Both the position numbers and the translations under genes were made by a program. A stretch of DNA of 64,000 nucleotides, taken from positions 1-64,000 of the forward strand of contig SXSU01000066.1 in NCBI GenBank assembly GCA_005793345.1. The letters are read 5' to 3'. Position 1 is the stretch's first letter. Every line of letters starts with the position of its first letter. This DNA is from Bdellovibrionales bacterium. GTDB lineage: Bacteria > Bdellovibrionota > Bdellovibrionia > Bdellovibrionales > Bdellovibrionaceae. The notes beneath the pieces are model-generated. The model had not been told where the DNA came from and made no database searches. It worked only from the letters and a program-made list of their open reading frames with translations. Below are positions 15,787 to 24,905 of this stretch, one piece after another.

Positions 15787-17703
15787 ATGGAAACAAATTG
15801 GTCACCGGAGCAAAGTTCAGGTCTGTATGGTATCAACACTTGGGGACAAGGTTATTTTAAAGTAAATGAAAAAGGAAATGTAAGTATCTTTCCTTCTCCA
15901 AATGGAACGGCTCAAGTTGATTTATTAGAACTCACCCAGGATTTATTGGACCGAGGGATTCGTGTACCAATAATGATTCGTTTTACAGATATATTAAAAT
16001 CTCGTATTGAGCTTATTAATGATTGTTTTCAAAAAGCTATCAATGATCATAATTATAAAGGAATTTACCAAGGTGTTTATCCAATTAAGGTAAACCAACA
16101 ACATTTATTGGTTGAAGAATTGGTTCGCTACGGAGAAAAGTATCGCTTGGGTCTTGAGTGCGGAAGTAAACCAGAATTATTGGTCGTACTTGCTCTAATG
16201 AACACTAAAGAAGCCTTAATTATTTGTAATGGTTTTAAAGATGTTGAATACATTGAAACAGCAATGTTATCTCAAAAATTAGGTCGCAATACAATTATCG
16301 TTGTTGATCGTTATGAAGAACTTGGAATGATAATTCAGATCTCTAAAAAAATAAATGCTAAACCTAAAATTGGTTTTCGTGCTAAGCTAAATACTCAAGG
16401 TGCTGGAAAATGGGTTGATTCTTCTGGAGCTAGATCAAAATTTGGACTTACTTCTATGGAGATCGTAGAGGGCGTTGAGATTCTAAAAAAAGAGGGCATG
16501 ATAGATTGCCTTGAGTTACTCCATTACCATGTTGGTTCTCAAATTCCTGTCATTCAAAATGTTAAGTCCTCTCTTAAAGAGGGTGCTAGATTTTTCACAG
16601 AACTCTATGAAATGGGCGCAACTGGTTTAAAATATATTGATGTGGGTGGCGGACTTGGTGTTGATTACGATGGAACTGGTCAAAGTGATAGTTCTATTAA
16701 TTATAGTGAACAAGAATATGCAAATGATATTATCTCTGGGTTACAAGCTCTTTGTGATGAGAAAAAAATACCTCATCCCAATGTTGTAACCGAATCTGGA
16801 CGTTTTCTTGTCGCCCATCATTCAATATTAGTATTTAATGTCACTGGAGTTAATAATTTATATCGATATGCTCTACCTCGAGTTATTACTAAAGAAGACC
16901 CACAAATACTTCAAGAGTTACAATATATTTTTGAAAAAATAAATATTGATAATCTTAATGAATGTTACAATGATTTGATTCAATTAAAACAAGAATCCTT
17001 GCAACTTTTTATTTATGGAGTTTTATCATTAAAACATCGCGCAGATGCCGAATCCATGTATTGGGCAATTGCTACTAAAATGATAAATTTTGCTTCTCAA
17101 AACATGGCAGAATTTGAAGATATTTATAATCATTTACAACAAGAGATTTGTGCAACTTATTTTTGTAATTTTTCTGTGTTTCAATCTGTTCCGGACTCTT
17201 GGGCCGTTGGACAAATTTTTCCTGTAATGCCAATTCATAGATTGGAAGAAAAACCAACTCAAATTGCAACTCTTGCTGACTTAACATGTGATTCAGATGG
17301 AAAAATTGAAAAATTTATTGATATAGAAAATGGTGGTTATAAAAAGACAATTCAAGTTCACGACTTCAAAGAAGGCCAACAATATTATATTGGTGTATTT
17401 TTAACTGGAGCTTACCAAGAAATTTTAGGAGATCTTCACAATTTATTTGGAGATACTGATGCTGTTCACGTTTCACTGACTGAAAGTGGTGGATATATCA
17501 TTGATCAGTACGTTCCTGGTGATACTGTAACAGAAGTATTGAGCTATGTACAGTTTCATAGGGGGCAGTTAATTGAAAAAGTAAGACAAGCCACAGAAGA
17601 AAGCATCTCTAAAGGAATAATCAGTAAGCAAGATGCTAAGCTTTTATTAAAACATTATGAAGAAGGATTATCCGGCTATACTTACTTAGAAGAAGCTGAA
17701 TAA
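15787..17703 (+). CDS. speA: biosynthetic arginine decarboxylase
   Basis: 638 residues, usual for the large PLP-dependent fold III SpeA family. It converts arginine to agmatine, the first step of polyamine synthesis by that route. The PLP lysine lies in YPIKVNQ (about residue 101); LECGSKPEL, HVGSQIP and DVGGGLGVDYDG are barrel motifs, and TESGRFLVAHH and the later YIDQYVPGDT-type C-terminal region are also typical. I chose ATG 15787 because GAGGAG lies just before it; the in-frame ATG 15775 contains that Shine-Dalgarno and has none of its own. Single gene, followed by a repeat copy; no agmatinase or speB-like gene is nearby. Confidence 0.93.
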   Translation: METNWSPEQSSGLYGINTWGQGYFKVNEKGNVSIFPSPNGTAQVDLLELTQDLLDRGIRVPIMIRFTDILKSRIELINDCFQKAINDHNYKGIYQGVYPIKVNQQHLLVEELVRYGEKYRLGLECGSKPELLVVLALMNTKEALIICNGFKDVEYIETAMLSQKLGRNTIIVVDRYEELGMIIQISKKINAKPKIGFRAKLNTQGAGKWVDSSGARSKFGLTSMEIVEGVEILKKEGMIDCLELLHYHVGSQIPVIQNVKSSLKEGARFFTELYEMGATGLKYIDVGGGLGVDYDGTGQSDSSINYSEQEYANDIISGLQALCDEKKIPHPNVVTESGRFLVAHHSILVFNVTGVNNLYRYALPRVITKEDPQILQELQYIFEKINIDNLNECYNDLIQLKQESLQLFIYGVLSLKHRADAESMYWAIATKMINFASQNMAEFEDIYNHLQQEICATYFCNFSVFQSVPDSWAVGQIFPVMPIHRLEEKPTQIATLADLTCDSDGKIEKFIDIENGGYKKTIQVHDFKEGQQYYIGVFLTGAYQEILGDLHNLFGDTDAVHVSLTESGGYIIDQYVPGDTVTEVLSYVQFHRGQLIEKVRQATEESISKGIISKQDAKLLLKHYEEGLSGYTYLEEAE

Positions 17704-17710
17704 TTTATAT

Positions 17711-17866
17711 TAATCATGAGCAGTTATTATGAAAAACCAAACTTTAGTTTGGATTTTCATAATACGGGGCGATTGAAAATCGCCCCCAACAAACAATAAA
17801 ATAACTGGTGATGATTAAGTCTGATACAATTGCGAAGCAATCAGACTTAATCAACAGCAGTTATTT
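17711..17866 (-). repeat. modular palindromic repeat, copy C
   Basis: Full reverse-oriented copy: half palindrome end TAATCATGAGCAGTTATT, then the CCAAACTTTAGTTTGG palindrome (module 3), GGGGCGATTGAAAATCGCCCC (module 2) and the long palindrome with loop ATTGCGAAGCAAT. The last bases touch the stop codon of the convergent-side gene at 17866. It lies between speA and that gene and probably ends transcription from both sides. Confidence 0.9.
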
Positions 17867-18348
17867 TATTTAAGTGCTAATAATTGATCGAGAGCTATCC
17901 CCCACCCTTGTTCAAACCCCATATCTTCATGAACTTTTCTACTGGCTTCATTGGAATGCAAACCAAGAGCTGTGTAGAGAGTTCCTATTTTAGTAGGTTC
18001 TAATAAAATAACTCCAGTAAATAAAAAACCTTCATTAGGAGCGGCTTCAGATGGTCTAAAACCTGGACCTAATGCTGAAGTCCAAACTAATTTTCTATTG
18101 GGTATAATTTCTAACATACATCCTGTACTTGGAAATTTTTGTCCTTCAGGTGACTGCATGACCGTGCGAAAAATTCCACCTGGAACTAATTCAATTTCAC
18201 ATTCAATAGTTTTCCAGGGTAATGGGCAAAACCATTTTTTTAAAATTTCGGGTTTAGTCCACCCATCCCAAAGAAATTCCGGTATGGCAGTTACTTCACG
18301 TTGCAGTTTTAAATCTAACTTTGGATTAAATGTTTTTGGTAGATTCAT
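17866..18348 (-). CDS. SRPBCC/AHSA1-domain protein
   Basis: 160 residues. Reads as an AHSA1-like START-superfamily domain: LKLQREVTAIPEFLWDGWTKPEILKKWF at the start, EIELVPGGIFRTVM, then GCMLEIIPNRKLVWTSAL and a C-terminal helix GFEQGWGIALDQLLAL. These proteins form a hydrophobic ligand pocket, and the ligand is usually unknown. The ATG at 18348 has a good GGAGG. The stop codon lies in the repeat copy C. A second SRPBCC gene lies divergently at 18561. Confidence 0.85.
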   Translation of the reverse strand: MNLPKTFNPKLDLKLQREVTAIPEFLWDGWTKPEILKKWFCPLPWKTIECEIELVPGGIFRTVMQSPEGQKFPSTGCMLEIIPNRKLVWTSALGPGFRPSEAAPNEGFLFTGVILLEPTKIGTLYTALGLHSNEASRKVHEDMGFEQGWGIALDQLLALK

Positions 18349-18560
18349 TTTAGACCTCCGTTTTTTTATTTATTCAGTTTACTCATTTTTGACTCTTTAA
18401 TAATTAGAATTTGAAAAATAGATTATTCCTAGACTAATGTTTTAATGAGTTGAAGAAAACTTCTTTTTATTTAGGAATATTTTTAATTTGTTCTTATTAT
18501 GAAAATAAAACTAAATTCCGAAGGTACCTCAGAAGTTAAAAAATTATTTGGAGATAAAAA

Positions 18561-19514
18561 ATGTTTTCTATTAACTACCAAGTTGAAAAATCTATTCTTG
18601 TAAATACGGATATTGAAAATTTATATAACTATGTAGGCGATTTTAAACAATGGCCCAAATGGTCTCCATGGCTTTATGTCGAACCCACGGCCAAATATGA
18701 AGTTTTAAATAATTCTTTTACAAAAGACTATCAACAAAACTGGGATGGTCAGTTTATCGGTTCTGGTAAAATGGTTTTAACTGATTTTAAAAAAAATGAA
18801 TTTTTAAAATATGATTTGTTTTTTTTGAAACCCTGGAAAAGTTATAGTAAAACTGAATTTATTTTTGAAAATAAAAATGGTTCAACTTTAATTACATGGA
18901 AAATGAAAGGTTCACTTCCCTTATTTATCTTTTTTTTCAAAAAAATGATGATGGCTTTTATTGGGCATGATTTTATTCGTGGTTTAAAAATGCTTAAGGA
19001 GCAAATCGAAACTGGTACTCTTAATTCACGAATGGAAATTAAAGGTGAAACTCAAATTCCAGAATTTTATTTTTTTGGCAAAAGAATTCAATGTTCTATT
19101 AATGAAATTTCACAAACCATGTCAAAAACTTTTGATGAACTGAATCAACTGAGTGCTTCGAAAAAAATTTCAGAACCAACAGCCGCAGTCTCTTTTAATC
19201 ATAAGTTTGATATGGTTACAGGAGAATGTGATTTAACAGTTGCATTTACTTACAAATCAAAACCTACACTAAATTGCATTACTCTCGACAGCAACTGGGT
19301 TAGCGGCTTTATTGAAAGTCATAAAGCCTATCAAGTTGATCATTTCGGTTCATATATTCACTTAGCAAATGGATGGTCAGCAGCAATGAACCGTCAACGA
19401 ATGTTAAAACTTAAACTTTTGAAATCGATTGCTCCTTATGAGTTATATTTAACAAAACCGGGAACAAGCGCTGAAAAAGATATTATAACAAGTATAGTAT
19501 TACCAATTAAGTAA
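18561..19514 (+). CDS. SRPBCC domain fused to GyrI-like effector-binding domain
   Basis: 317 residues in two parts. Residues 1-150 are a polyketide cyclase/START-type domain (VEKSILVNTDIENLYNYVGDFKQWPKWSPW is the classic opening). Residues about 165-317 resemble a GyrI/AraC effector-binding domain, with ISQTMSKTFDELNQ and the YQVDHFGSYIHLANGWSAA strand-helix near the end. Both parts bind small hydrophobic ligands. GGAG precedes the ATG. The 3' end overlaps the convergent MerR-like gene by 8 bp. Role unknown. Confidence 0.8.
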   Translation: MFSINYQVEKSILVNTDIENLYNYVGDFKQWPKWSPWLYVEPTAKYEVLNNSFTKDYQQNWDGQFIGSGKMVLTDFKKNEFLKYDLFFLKPWKSYSKTEFIFENKNGSTLITWKMKGSLPLFIFFFKKMMMAFIGHDFIRGLKMLKEQIETGTLNSRMEIKGETQIPEFYFFGKRIQCSINEISQTMSKTFDELNQLSASKKISEPTAAVSFNHKFDMVTGECDLTVAFTYKSKPTLNCITLDSNWVSGFIESHKAYQVDHFGSYIHLANGWSAAMNRQRMLKLKLLKSIAPYELYLTKPGTSAEKDIITSIVLPIK

Positions 19515-20532
19515 TCGCAAAATATTTAGATTTCCAAAAATTAACTAAGTGTTCTTTTTTAATTCCTATATCTAAAGTAGCCAATAGTGCAGATAACACA
19601 TTAACTTCTTCGGAAAAGGATAATTTTTTCTCAAATTTCCAATTGATATTTATCAACTCATTAAAATGCCCTGTCCTACCTTCAAGATCTTGACCATTAC
19701 TTATTAATCCACCTATTTTCAATATTTGTTCTTTTAAACCTTCATTTTTTGAATAATAATAGGTAGCACCTTTTCTTACTTCACTATTAGCAGCAAGTTC
19801 CAATGAAAGACTATCATCTGCATTAAAAACGGTTAGCATATGCCCACCAGATTCAGAATATAATTTTAGGTAGTCTGCAAGATTTTTCGAAGATGAAGAA
19901 CTTATATTATTTATCAAAACTATATCTGGATTAATTTTAACTAAATATTGAAGATCTGCTTCTTCAATCACTATAATAAGTGGTCCTTTTGCTACTTTTA
20001 ATTTATTTTTATTATCACTATAATTTTTAAAATTCAATTTTTGCACACTACTACCTATAAAATTAAGACAATCTTCAATAATTTTTGCAGTTAAATCAAT
20101 ATCTCTGATGCCTGTTACAACTATTGTAAGTTCATTAAGATCTCTCATCCTAATTCCTCTTTCTTTTTTCATGTTTTTATTTGGCTTTGAAAATTCATTT
20201 AATGTTTTTTGAATTATCGACTTTTGCAATTGAATTGCTTCAGAGTTTTTTGAAATTTGAGATAATTTACTAATTAATAATTGCTCAAGAATTTCAATTT
20301 TTTGACTTTTTGTTTTGTGAATTAATTTACTAATTTCAATAAGAGAAAATCCCATTGATTTTAAATGTAAGATTTCTTTGGCTGGTTCTATTTGTAGATT
20401 TTTATAATATCTATATTTATTCTCACCCCTATAATAACTTTTAAGTAAACCAAGCTCATCGTAGATTCTCAGAGCTCTAGTAGAGATTCCAAGTAATTTT
20501 GCAAATTGACCAACAGTTAACCAATCATTCAT
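19507..20532 (-). CDS. MerR-type regulator fused to a degenerate Mur-ligase-like domain
   Basis: 341 residues from ATG 20532 (GAGG 6 nt upstream; the in-frame TTG six codons earlier is unlikely). Residues 1-70 are a MerR winged helix (WLTVGQFAKLLGISTRALRIYDELGLL, then MGFSLIEISKLI), followed by a coiled dimer helix to about 115. From about 135 the order of motifs follows Mur ligases: IVVTG (137-141) where the P-loop would be but without GKT/GKS, PDIVLINNI (202-210), VFNADD (235-240) and EVNVLSALLATLDIGI (309-324). The ATP site looks lost, so this is probably a sensor for a Mur-like ligand rather than an enzyme. The HTH call is firm and the Mur call is by motif order only. Confidence 0.7.
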   Translation of the reverse strand: MNDWLTVGQFAKLLGISTRALRIYDELGLLKSYYRGENKYRYYKNLQIEPAKEILHLKSMGFSLIEISKLIHKTKSQKIEILEQLLISKLSQISKNSEAIQLQKSIIQKTLNEFSKPNKNMKKERGIRMRDLNELTIVVTGIRDIDLTAKIIEDCLNFIGSSVQKLNFKNYSDNKNKLKVAKGPLIIVIEEADLQYLVKINPDIVLINNISSSSSKNLADYLKLYSESGGHMLTVFNADDSLSLELAANSEVRKGATYYYSKNEGLKEQILKIGGLISNGQDLEGRTGHFNELININWKFEKKLSFSEEVNVLSALLATLDIGIKKEHLVNFWKSKYFAIT

Positions 20533-20633
20533 TTTAAACCTCAAATCCAAAGTAATGTTTTACCTAAGGTTAAGGTCAAGCGCTAAACAAAGAATAAATA
20601 AAATATTATTTGTGGGAGTTGAATTTAAAGTGA

Positions 20634-20671
20634 TCGGGTAGACCTTCGTATTGCTGAGAAGGTCTACCCGA
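20634..20671. repeat. perfect 14-bp inverted repeat upstream of the MerR-type gene
   Basis: TCGGGTAGACCTTC (20634-20647) and its exact complement (20658-20671) are separated by 10 nt. It is far more GC-rich than its surroundings. It lies about 100 bp upstream of the MerR-Mur-like gene and 57 bp downstream of the small secreted protein gene. No T run follows on either strand, so it is not a standard terminator; it may be an operator or RNA hairpin. Confidence 0.6.
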
Positions 20672-20728
20672 TGAAACAACATATCTTTTCATGGGCTAAA
20701 TTGTATTAAATTAAATTATGAAAAATCT

Positions 20729-21028
20729 TTATTTGGAGAAAAGGCAAGTATACTGAGGGGACTGTGACGATATGACGTAATGACAGGAAACAACTTTGTA
20801 TCCCACACTAACAAATTGCGAAACATAGTAAGATATATTCTCTTGCACTGATCTATTATGTATCTTTTCTAATGGTGGTGAAGATTCCCCATCACATGAA
20901 AATTCTGCAGCTTCCGCAGATCTTCCATTTATCATTAAAAAACATACTTGCTTACCAACCGGAATAGATGATGCGTCAACATAAAAAGAATAAGTAAATA
21001 CTGAAAGAACAAGAAAAAAGATTTTCAC
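20729..21028 (-). CDS. small secreted cysteine-containing protein, 99 aa
   Basis: Starts at GTG 21028 with AAGGAG 7 nt before. An N-terminal signal peptide (hydrophobic residues 3-16, likely cut after VDA) leaves a mature protein of about 80 residues with four Cys, able to form two disulfides in the periplasm or outside the cell. The rest, with NISYYVSQFVSVGYKVVSCHYVI, shows alternating strands. I do not recognise a family. Confidence 0.65.
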   Translation of the reverse strand: MKIFFLVLSVFTYSFYVDASSIPVGKQVCFLMINGRSAEAAEFSCDGESSPPLEKIHNRSVQENISYYVSQFVSVGYKVVSCHYVISSQSPQYTCLFSK

Positions 21029-21204
21029 AGGAATCTCCTTAAATATTTGCCATAGTTAAAATCTATAAATCACATATTTTTATAAAATTCAACAACCTTC
21101 CTTTATAAAACTATATTGTTGAGTAGTGCTAAAATCAGCCATGGGTTAGGAATGTGAACTAAGTTAGATGGATTAATAACAGGTTTTAATCTAAAAATGT
21201 TGAA

Positions 21205-21876
21205 TTAATTTTGAACTGCGTACTCAAGATTTGATTGTTTATTTAAACTTACCTTGGGTAAATCCATAAAAGATACAACTCCTGTACTGAGGTCATATAC
21301 GCCTCCAACAATTTTAATTTGTTGTGACAATTCTAACTCAGCTAAAATTGGTGAACGAGTTCTTAAATCACTAATGCCCAAAACTACATTATCCTCTGTC
21401 ACTGTACTTACTAATTCATTATAGTTAGAATCACTTGTTTTAATTGGTTTTTTAGGAATACATCTTTTAATTTTATTTGTTACAAAATGAAGGTGTCCAA
21501 GTTCCACATTTCCAATTGCACCTGTAATTGCACCACATGAAGTATGACCTAATACCATAATTACTTTTGCACCAACGACCTTACAGGCAAATTCTGCACT
21601 ACCTAAGATATCTTCATTAATAACATTACCTGCAATTCGAATACTAAAAATATCCCCTAAACCTTGATCAAAAATCAATTCTGCTGATGTCCTTGAGTCC
21701 ATGCAACTAATAATAACAGCAAAGGGATGCTGGCTTTGTGTCGTTTCGTTTACTTGTTGTAATAAATTTCTATTAATTCGTAAATTATTAACAAATCGCC
21801 TATTACCTTCCATTAATAATTCCACAGCTTTTTCTGGTGTAATCTCTTGTTGTAGATCTTTAGTTAGTGTTCGCAC
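21205..21876 (-). CDS. beta-class carbonic anhydrase
   Basis: 223 residues. Zinc-binding and catalytic motifs of beta-carbonic anhydrases are clear: CMDSR (Cys plus Asp-Arg dyad), SIRIAGNV, and GHTSCGAI (His and Cys ligands). It interconverts CO2 and bicarbonate in the cytoplasm; bicarbonate feeds carboxylases such as acetyl-CoA carboxylase. The start is GTG 21876 with AAGGAG 7 nt upstream. The gene overlaps the upstream DUF1275 gene by 17 bp, so the two are translated from one mRNA. Confidence 0.93.
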   Translation of the reverse strand: MRTLTKDLQQEITPEKAVELLMEGNRRFVNNLRINRNLLQQVNETTQSQHPFAVIISCMDSRTSAELIFDQGLGDIFSIRIAGNVINEDILGSAEFACKVVGAKVIMVLGHTSCGAITGAIGNVELGHLHFVTNKIKRCIPKKPIKTSDSNYNELVSTVTEDNVVLGISDLRTRSPILAELELSQQIKIVGGVYDLSTGVVSFMDLPKVSLNKQSNLEYAVQN

Positions 21877-22639
21877 TATAAACTCCTTTTATTAAAGTTT
21901 GTTGTCCATATTTAATTTGGTTTCGATGTAAAATTGATATAGCCAAAAGTAAAACAGAAATTGAAAATGAAATATAAAATATTTTATATCCCACTTGTTG
22001 AATTAAAATTGCAGAAATACAAGATCCTATTGAAAAACTTATAAGTGTAGCAATTCTAACATATGTTACTTTTCTAGGTTCTGGATACCTAGAATTTGAT
22101 CCTTCAGGTTTAAATAATTTTTGTAAATGCAAACCTATATCCGTTGATAAACCTGTAAGATGAGTCGTTCTAACTTTTCCATGAGTAGCCCAAGTGGTAA
22201 GGGCATTTTTAAGTCCACATATAAAGCATAATAATCCAATTAAATAAATTGTATTTTTACTTTGATCTAGAATTGGATGAGTCGTAAAAATTTTAAATTC
22301 AAATCCTAAACAAATAATTCCTAATAAAAAAGTAATCATGAACTGAACAATTGGATAGTTGGGCACTTCAAGTTTATTGTATTTACTATCAAGTATTAAG
22401 GATGTGATTAATGCGCCCGAAATAAATCCAATTGGAATAATTAATAACTCAAGTCCAAAAGTAAAGTTTTGTAAACCAAAGGCAAGCCCTATTTGTGTAC
22501 CAAATCCTGTGACATGAGAGACATAACTTCCTGCCAATAAAAAACCAGCAGCATTAAGTAAACCTGCTTTGAAAGAAAGTATCGACCATAACAATGTATA
22601 TTCTTTATTATATAAATCTTTGACTTCAACATGAACCAT
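21860..22639 (-). CDS. DUF1275 (YoaK-type) membrane protein
   Basis: About 259 residues with six to seven hydrophobic helices. The N-terminal pattern FKAGLLNAAGFLLAGSYVSHVTGFGTQIG and the middle KNALTTWATHGKVRTTHLTGLSTDIG are the signature of DUF1275/YoaK inner-membrane proteins, whose function is not established. The likely start is ATG 22639 with GGGG 7 nt before; the in-frame TTG 22651 lies upstream of that site. Paired in an operon with carbonic anhydrase, which hints at a role in bicarbonate or anion handling (inference). Confidence 0.8.
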   Translation of the reverse strand: MVHVEVKDLYNKEYTLLWSILSFKAGLLNAAGFLLAGSYVSHVTGFGTQIGLAFGLQNFTFGLELLIIPIGFISGALITSLILDSKYNKLEVPNYPIVQFMITFLLGIICLGFEFKIFTTHPILDQSKNTIYLIGLLCFICGLKNALTTWATHGKVRTTHLTGLSTDIGLHLQKLFKPEGSNSRYPEPRKVTYVRIATLISFSIGSCISAILIQQVGYKIFYISFSISVLLLAISILHRNQIKYGQQTLIKGVYSANTN

Positions 22640-22827
22640 TAACAACCCCAATAAATTAGTTAACTTATTTTTAAAAGCTATCTAATTTTTTTGAATTGTT
22701 AAAATAGATAAATAAAATTATTATAATTGTTTTATACAATGTTAAATAATTATTTCTATGCAGGTCTAAACACTAGTCAGACAATTTTTACGATAGTTTT
22801 GTAATGAATTTATAGAATACCAAGAGG

Positions 22828-22868
22828 TGTTGTGTTTTACCTACAACCGAAGGTAAAACTCCACAACA
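22828..22868. repeat. bulged inverted repeat in the divergent region before 22976
   Basis: TGTTGTG-TTTTACCT (22828-22842) faces AGGTAAAA-CTC-CACAACA (22851-22868): 15 paired bases with a 3-nt bulge and an 8-nt loop, then GTTTTG. It lies in a 336-bp region between divergent genes, so it is not a terminator for either known gene. It could end an unseen small RNA or act as an operator for the 22976 operon. The rest of the region is AT-rich and shows no ORF. Confidence 0.5.
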
Positions 22869-22975
22869 GTTTTGATGAATTAATTAATTAACATACTGAA
22901 ATTACTTATTTTAAAAATTGGTATCGTTCTTGTAAATACGAATAAGTAAAACACGTATTCCAAGGAGAAATAAAA

Positions 22976-24358
22976 ATGAGTACAAATATTAAATTGAATT
23001 TTATTTTAATGGCAGGATTATTAAATTTTGGCATTTATACTATTGCCCAAACACAAACTAATAATCAAATCCCAGAGAATTCTGGGGAAATAATTTCTGA
23101 TACTTTACGTAGTCCATATTTTATCGATGATATGCATTGCGCTGGCTTAGAGTTTAATGATGAAGCCAATAATTATGTTAGTGAAGTTAATCGTGATGAT
23201 CATAAAAAAATAATTTTGCAAGAAAATTGCTATCAAATATTTAAATCCTATGATCTTGAAAAGTTTAATTGGGTGTCGCCTGATGATTTAGAATCTTTTT
23301 TAATCAAAATTAAAAATTCAAATGTGTTTGATAACGTCGATATGAATATCAAAAAATCAGAAATCAAAAATCATATTCATATTTTTATTGCAGTTTCATA
23401 TAAAAAACCAACACTCGATTTTAAATCTCAATTAAGTCAAAGCAGAATTAATGGTAAATCAAGTTATGATACTGAATTAGAACTTAAATATAAAAAAACG
23501 TCGTCTTTGACAAAAATCATCGAATGGGGTCTCAAAAAGTCTAATCTACATGATGGATACTTAACAACAAATGGCAATAATGAAACTGTAATCAAAGAAA
23601 TTTCTCAAAATACTACAACTGGTTATTTTGAATTTGCACAGTTAGGCTTTTTAGATTCTAGGCTTAGATTGAATTTACACTCTAGAGATTTGTACACTAG
23701 CCCTTTTGAACATCATTCTAAAATCGATTTTGAAATGGAAGCTGATTTTTTAAAAAAAATATCTTGGGGTCTTGCTGGTAATACTTATTTTGGTTTTGCC
23801 TACCATTATTTTAGACCTGATACTGTTCAACATTTTTCTGACTATTTAAAAAATCCAGAATATACTGCTCGACCTAAAGAATTATTGGCTCCCGGTTTAA
23901 AATTAGGTTTTAAATATGGATTACCTCTGAAAACATATTGGAATGTAGATTTGTTAGTATTAAAACCAATGACTACTCAAGATTCACTTTACTTAAAAAC
24001 AGAGTTTGATGTTGGATATGAGCTTCAAGAAAACTTTTGGTTTGCGAACAATTTATCAGCGTTTTTATTTAGCGAAGACATCAAAAACTACAATAGCGCC
24101 CTACATAGAAGTATGCTCAATGAACATCATAATTCGAAAATTGGACTTCTTTTTCACAAAGATATTCGAAATTCACAAGACTTTGATCGTTTAACTTATG
24201 GTCTAGAATCAAGCGTATTATTGAGTAATGAGGTAAATATAAATCAATCTAAAAAAAGTAATAAATTAACTCCTATTGCGCATGACTTTTTAAAAGTAAA
24301 CTATAAAACAAAAATTAACAACTGGAATTTAGATCTTGGTTTAAATTTTGGTATTTAA
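22976..24358 (+). CDS. outer-membrane protein with POTRA-like segment
   Basis: 460 residues with a signal peptide (hydrophobic 8-22, likely cut after IAQ). Residues about 90-150 (DLESFLIKIKNSNVFDNVDMNIKKSE) resemble one POTRA repeat of Omp85/BamA or FhaC type proteins, and two Cys lie before it. The rest alternates polar and aromatic residues in short strands (SWGLAGNTYFGFAYHYF, LAPGLKLGFKYGLP) and looks like a beta-barrel, ending in NLDLGLNFGI. First gene of an operon with a periplasmic protein, a histidine kinase and a sigma-54 regulator. AAGGAG precedes the ATG. The exact family is not certain. Confidence 0.65.
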   Translation: MSTNIKLNFILMAGLLNFGIYTIAQTQTNNQIPENSGEIISDTLRSPYFIDDMHCAGLEFNDEANNYVSEVNRDDHKKIILQENCYQIFKSYDLEKFNWVSPDDLESFLIKIKNSNVFDNVDMNIKKSEIKNHIHIFIAVSYKKPTLDFKSQLSQSRINGKSSYDTELELKYKKTSSLTKIIEWGLKKSNLHDGYLTTNGNNETVIKEISQNTTTGYFEFAQLGFLDSRLRLNLHSRDLYTSPFEHHSKIDFEMEADFLKKISWGLAGNTYFGFAYHYFRPDTVQHFSDYLKNPEYTARPKELLAPGLKLGFKYGLPLKTYWNVDLLVLKPMTTQDSLYLKTEFDVGYELQENFWFANNLSAFLFSEDIKNYNSALHRSMLNEHHNSKIGLLFHKDIRNSQDFDRLTYGLESSVLLSNEVNINQSKKSNKLTPIAHDFLKVNYKTKINNWNLDLGLNFGI

Positions 24359-24380
24359 AAAAGAATTGGTGGATTTAAAG

Positions 24381-24905
24381 ATGAAAAAATCAATTCTAAT
24401 TCTTCTATTGCTTATCAATTGGCAAGAGATGGTCTTCTCTGAAGAACATTCTCAGAGTTGCAAAAAAACTGCTGCAGTTTATGATAAGAAATTAATTAAT
24501 GAAATTCAAAAAGGGATTCCAATTGAAGTTGTTGGGGTTGTTACTTCTAATGAAGCCATTTTATGTAAAAATACTTTTCGAATCACTTATGACTTATGGG
24601 AGGAAAATGCTGATATAAATTTTGAGGGTCAAGTTTCAAACCAACTTCAAATTAATAATATCGCAATTGAAATTTGCCAGAAGATGAAATGTTTGAATAG
24701 TTTTTTTAGTGCTTCATTAAAACCTACAGCAACTGCAGTACAATTTCGATTATTACTTAACCCAATGTGGGAAGGACGCGCAAATAAATACTTAAAAAAT
24801 AATCCACGTTTTAATGAAATTAAAATGTACCATTTTAATGCTCAAACGATCGCTAAGGATTTGCCTTCAGATATAGTACTTTATTATGAGGAACTTAAAA
24901 AATGA
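24381..24905 (+). CDS. periplasmic protein of unknown function
   Basis: About 174 residues from ATG 24381, which has GGTGG upstream; an upstream in-frame TTG (24348) overlaps the previous gene. A signal peptide (KKSILILLLLINW, cut near VFS-EE) is clear. The mature part has four Cys and strand-like segments, ending in DLPSDIVLYYEELKK. Not recognised. Its place between an outer-membrane protein and a sensor kinase, with a 4-bp overlap to the kinase, suggests a signal-relay or ligand-binding partner (inference). Confidence 0.65.
   Translation: MKKSILILLLLINWQEMVFSEEHSQSCKKTAAVYDKKLINEIQKGIPIEVVGVVTSNEAILCKNTFRITYDLWEENADINFEGQVSNQLQINNIAIEICQKMKCLNSFFSASLKPTATAVQFRLLLNPMWEGRANKYLKNNPRFNEIKMYHFNAQTIAKDLPSDIVLYYEELKK

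Noticed and set aside
18499-18603. 34-codon ORF before the SRPBCC-GyrI gene
   Set aside because: No Shine-Dalgarno; it only overlaps the start of the next gene out of frame.
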